A stretch of DNA of 64,000 nucleotides from Cryptomeria japonica (Eukaryota > Streptophyta > Pinopsida > Cupressales > Cupressaceae): NCBI RefSeq assembly GCF_030272615.1, contig NC_081410.1:506024442-506088441 (forward strand), given 5' to 3'. This document shows positions 60,470 through 64,000 of the stretch, piece by piece. Position 1 is the stretch's first letter; the number at the start of each line of letters is the position of its first letter. The translations under genes were made by a program, and so were the position numbers. The notes beneath the pieces are model-generated. The model was not told the DNA's origin. It saw only the letters and a program-made list of their open reading frames with translations, and ran no database searches.

Positions 60470-62009
60470 TGTTGGCATTACAGTAGGAAAGATTGTTAGC
60501 TTTTCAATATCAGGAGATTGTTGATATTAAGTAAGGATATTGAGAAGGTTGTTGAAGATTATTGATATAACTGAAGAAGGATGATAACTATCTTTATAAC
60601 ATTATTTTATCATTGATGTCAAGAGATTGATTATTTGATTTAGTATGATGTTGCCATATCTTGAGAAGATTGATTAGAAGAGAATTATGATGTCGGTAAA
60701 AGACACAAAAAGAATGTGATGAATAAAGGGAGGAATAAGTTATTCAATGAGCAACTATTACCAAGTCAGACAATGATGAGATCATGATGTTTAGATTGTT
60801 TTGATATTCTACATATGTTGTTGATTGTAAGGTTTATACTATACTATGTCACCGAGCAAAGAACCTAGTCGGTAAACCCTAAGGAACCTAGTTGGTAAAC
60901 CTTAAGGTTATCGATATCGGTTAATGAAGGCGGAATGTCTACCGAGTAAAGTTTAGTATCTACCGAGTTGCAACCGAGTTATGACAGTGCGCATGGGATG
61001 AATAAAAGCATTATTTAATGAAGGACAATGATTAGCTGGAGATGTATAAATGATTGGTATGCTGTGCATGAAGTTTGTTAAGGATCTATGGTAAAGGAAA
61101 ATCAGCCGGAAGATCTACAGCGCAGATTGAACCGCAATAACCTTATGCAAGTTCCAAGAAAGGACTGCAAGTCCCGAGGTAATGTAAAATGTTTTCAGAT
61201 CGAAAGATGCATTGAACCTAGTCAAGTTCGAAGATCTGATGGCTAAGATTGATCATGGGAAATGTGATCAAGGAGATTAAGCGGTTAGAAATTGTTTATA
61301 AATAAGGAATTGTTAATAAACAATGCATGCGGGCAAGTGTATGCACAAGGATGCTACATAGTGATTACCGAGCACAATAGCTTGAAGACCTGTTTGAATA
61401 ATAGAGTAGAGAGCCCAACAGAGGGACAAGATAAGTCCTATGACTAGATTGTTTTGAGAAAATAAGAATCTACTTTAGCATTTTATATGTGAAGTTGCAG
61501 ATAGATGTTTATTACTGTTATTTTGTAAGTGACAGAAAATCTCTTAACCGAGTGGACTTAACAGTCTTATATGTAAACCCTCTAGCAAGGTAACATTCTA
61601 AATGAGTGTTTGAAATCCTTTGACAAGGTCACTTCTAACAAAGTGAAGATCCTAATAGATCTGAGGGAAATCCCTTAACCAGGTCACATCTAGCAATGTG
61701 TTTGTAATCTTTAACAGGATTTGCTTTTAACCGAGCATACTCTAGAAGAGTATATTTCTTAGTGGGTCTGAAATCCCATAGTGGTTTTTCCCTATTTGGG
61801 TTTCCACGTTAAATCTGGTGTTATGAGTGTTATGATGATTATGTGTTTATGAGTTTGCATGTTTAGGAGTTTTGGTTATATTATTGAAGTATAAGTTACC
61901 GAAGTTGAATCTGTTGTTTTTATGGAAGTTTAAGTTTGTATGATTCACCCCCCCCTCTCATCTTGTTATCTATTGGCATCTGCACTTACATTAAGTATCA
62001 AAACTATCA
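60470..62009 (+). mobile_element. Solo copia-type LTR, opposite orientation
   Basis: TGTTGGCATTACAG to AAAACTATCA with perfect TSD GTTTT at 60465-60469 and 62010-62014. TATAAATA at 61297-61304. Carries GGGTTTCCACGTTAAATC near 61800 and a C-tract before its end. It is inserted in the 3' UTR of the minus-strand copia element. Confidence 0.75.
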
Positions 62010-62121
62010 GTTTTTCACATGCTTCTCTCCCCCTCTAACAACAATGCCAAAGACACATACAGATAATTATTATCTCCCCCTTTGACTATGCAAATTATGA
62101 TTCTCTCCCCCAAACATAAAC

Positions 62122-63230
62122 TCACAAATTTGAACAACTGAACCACTCACTGGCTACTCCGGTTGAGTTGCAGTACCTACTCATCAATTTGGATAAGAAG
62201 ATAAGACTGTGAAGTCCACTGGATTGATGCATCTCAATGCATCTAGTTCTCATCATGAGGGGAAAAAACCCTAACTTATCTCTCAGATATACAAATGTAT
62301 TTGTAGGAAAAGGCTTAGTAAAAATATCTGCAATCAGATCCTTTGTGGATACATATTCCAATTTGACTTCTTCATCACTAACTTTCTCCCTCAAGAAATG
62401 ATACTTAATTGATATATGCTTTGTTTTAGAATGCAGTACCAGATTCTTGGAAATATTAATAACACTTGAATTATCACAATATATAACAGTAGGCTCATCA
62501 TAAATAACTCTAATTTCCTTCAACATTTGCTTCATCCAAACTACCTAAGTACAGTTACTAGCAGTAGCAATGTATTCAACTTCTATAGTAGATAGAGAAA
62601 CAACATCTTGTTTCTTACTTTCCCAAGAAACTAACTTCTTTCCCAAAAATAATGCTCCATTGATAGTGTTTTTTCGGTCATCAACATCACCTACCCAATC
62701 AACATCAGTATAAGCACATAACATGAAATCATCATTCTTCAGATACCACGAACCATAGTCAACTATCCCCTTCAAGTATCTAAAAATCCTCTTCACAACA
62801 TTGACACGAATTTCTTTAGGATCAACCTAAAATATTGCTCAAAGACAAACAACATGCATAATATCTGGTCTAGTCTGAGTCAAGTATAGTAGTCCACCAA
62901 CCATAGATCTATACATGGTCTAATTAACTTTTTGAGATTCATCATGCTTAGACAACTTGCATCCAGTCACTGTAGGAGTTCCAACAGGTTTGGAATCAAC
63001 TAACCCAAACTTCTTCAACAATTCCTTCACATACTTAGATTGAGAAATAAAAATGCCTTTATTAGTCTGTGTAATCTGCAATCCTAAGAATAATTTCATC
63101 TCACCTATCATAGACATCTCAAACTCTTTTTACATATCATTAGCAAACTTCTTACTCAAATCATCATCTCCTCCAAAAATAATATCATCAACAAAGACTT
63201 CAACAATCAATATGTTATGGATCTTTATTT
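62122..63230 (-). pseudogene. Ty1/copia pol: reverse transcriptase end and RNase H
   Basis: Reading right to left: FVDDIIFGGDDDLSKKFAND (catalytic VDD, about 63200-63140); an in-frame TAA near 63130; GEMKLFLGLQITQTNKGIFI with SKYVKELLKKFG (62920-63117); RNase H with IFRYLKGIVDYGSWY, YTDVDWVGDVDDRK and LSTIEVEYIA (62545-62796); then IYCDNSSVINISKN, HIDI-type KHISIKYHFLREKV, and DIFTKPFPTN (62122-62535). It encodes the enzymes that copy copia RNA. A few stops break the frame. The 5' portion is removed by the LINE at about 63231. Confidence 0.88.
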
Positions 63231-63236
63231 GGGTCT

Positions 63237-64000
63237 GTGATGTCTCCCACCCAAAAAATTTCAAAATCTTCCTCCTCTGCTCACATCTCCTCTACTGTTG
63301 CGTTGGTTGTGCAAACTGATGCTCGAATGATGCCTAGTGTAGATCCTCATGTTCAGAGGGAGTCTGATGCCTCTAGACCCTTGGATGCTCTTGCTGGGGT
63401 TTTGGGTGCAATGGGCTCCTCCCTAGTGTCCTCTCGTCTCAGTGCTGCTGGTGTGTGACCCGATGTGACTCGGAAGCCACAACCTCGACCGTTTGGTGGG
63501 TTTGTTCTGGTTACTAAGGCCATATCTGCCTATCTGAAAGATGATACTATAAAGGAAATTGTTTATAATGCTTCTATCCTCTCTTTACATGGTGCGGTCT
63601 ACCGCTTTAGGGGGTTTTGGCCTTCTCTTCCTCAGCTGCATGCTTGGATATCTGAACACTAGGAACCTCTTAATCTGGGTAAAGTTCATATTTTCCCCAC
63701 GGCTAAGGGGTTTTTCATTGCAAAGTTTGATAATGCCCTGGACAGAGACAAAATTTAATGTGATCAGTTTTTTAGTTGGGAGGATAAATTTTTGTTGATG
63801 ATTAAGCCTTAGCACTCTGATTTCAACCCTTCTACTGAAATGTTTAATAAGATTCTGACCTGGGTTTGGCTTTCTAATCTCCCACTTCATTTATAGAATG
63901 ATTCTCTTTTAGAGGAAGTGGGAGATGGAAGTGGGTTCAATCTTTGGACTATGAAGGGATTCCCTTTCGCTACAGAATATATTTTAAAACTGGGCATGGT
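63237..64000 (+). pseudogene. LINE ORF1, 5' part, running off the window
   Basis: One frame from about 63237 stays open to the window end except for TGA 63456, TAG 63660, TAA 63756, TAG 63810 and TAG 63894. After a Ser/Pro-rich start comes a DUF4283-like domain: FRGFWPSLPQLHAWISEH, KGFFIAKFDNALDRDK, then ILTWVWLSNLPLHL. Three TAG codons stand where this family normally has Trp, consistent with TGG to TAG changes. It interrupts copia pol. The insertion left edge is near 63231; its TSD partner is outside the window. Confidence 0.75.

Overview
The window is plant nuclear DNA made almost entirely of transposable elements. It carries Tat-type Ty3/gypsy pol (RT, RNase H, extra RNase H, integrase), Ty1/copia pol, plant L1-type LINEs with a C-terminal RNase H, and a Ptta/En/Spm-type transposase gene. 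I see no ordinary host gene, tRNA, rRNA or CRISPR. The load and AT-richness suggest a very large genome, perhaps a gymnosperm, but I cannot name the species.

Layout. (1) 41-1914 (+): eight exons, with consistent splice phases, of the 3' half of a transposase-like gene. (2) 2980-6609 (-): one 1,210-codon frame for an unrecognised protein, broken by six in-frame stops and no frameshift. (3) 6.9-8.75 kb: degenerate TTCGC-rich repeats with a 447-bp segment duplicated. (4) 9.4-49.9 kb: a nested stack of retroelements, resolved from target-site duplications (TSDs). (5) 49.9-59.0 kb: interior of the outermost gypsy element E0 (- strand), with degenerate pol and a separate coding-like stretch antisense to it. 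(6) 59.0-63.2 kb: a minus-strand copia element containing a plus-strand solo LTR. (7) 63.2-64.0 kb: the 5' part of another LINE, running off the window.

The stack, outermost first. E0 LTR (minus) is split by E1 (9635-48916, TSD ATGAG), a gag-protease-only LTR element. E1 gag is split by E2 (13760-45314, TSD CTATA/CTATT), a large LTR element with one gag-like ORF. E2 holds solo LTR E5 (15590-23927, TSD AATGG), which is split by LINE E6 (16186-23054, 16-bp TSD). The E2 3' LTR is split by E3 (29680-44154, 18-bp TSD), a noncoding LINE-like element with about 696-bp tandem monomers. E3 is split by E4 (31705-42496, TSD TCGAG), a relative of E1 with an intact 1,139-codon gag-protease ORF. The tip of the E4 3' LTR is split by E7 (about 31720-34965), a fragment of a third related LTR family.

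Points of most interest: E1 and E4 both encode gag plus a protease-like domain reading DPS where DTG/DSG is expected, and neither has pol. LINE E6 has a third coding frame downstream of ORF2. E3 looks like a parasite of LINEs with promoter-like monomers. Several elements have decayed by nonsense mutation only. A GC-rich palindromic module recurs in the LTRs and leaders of different families.
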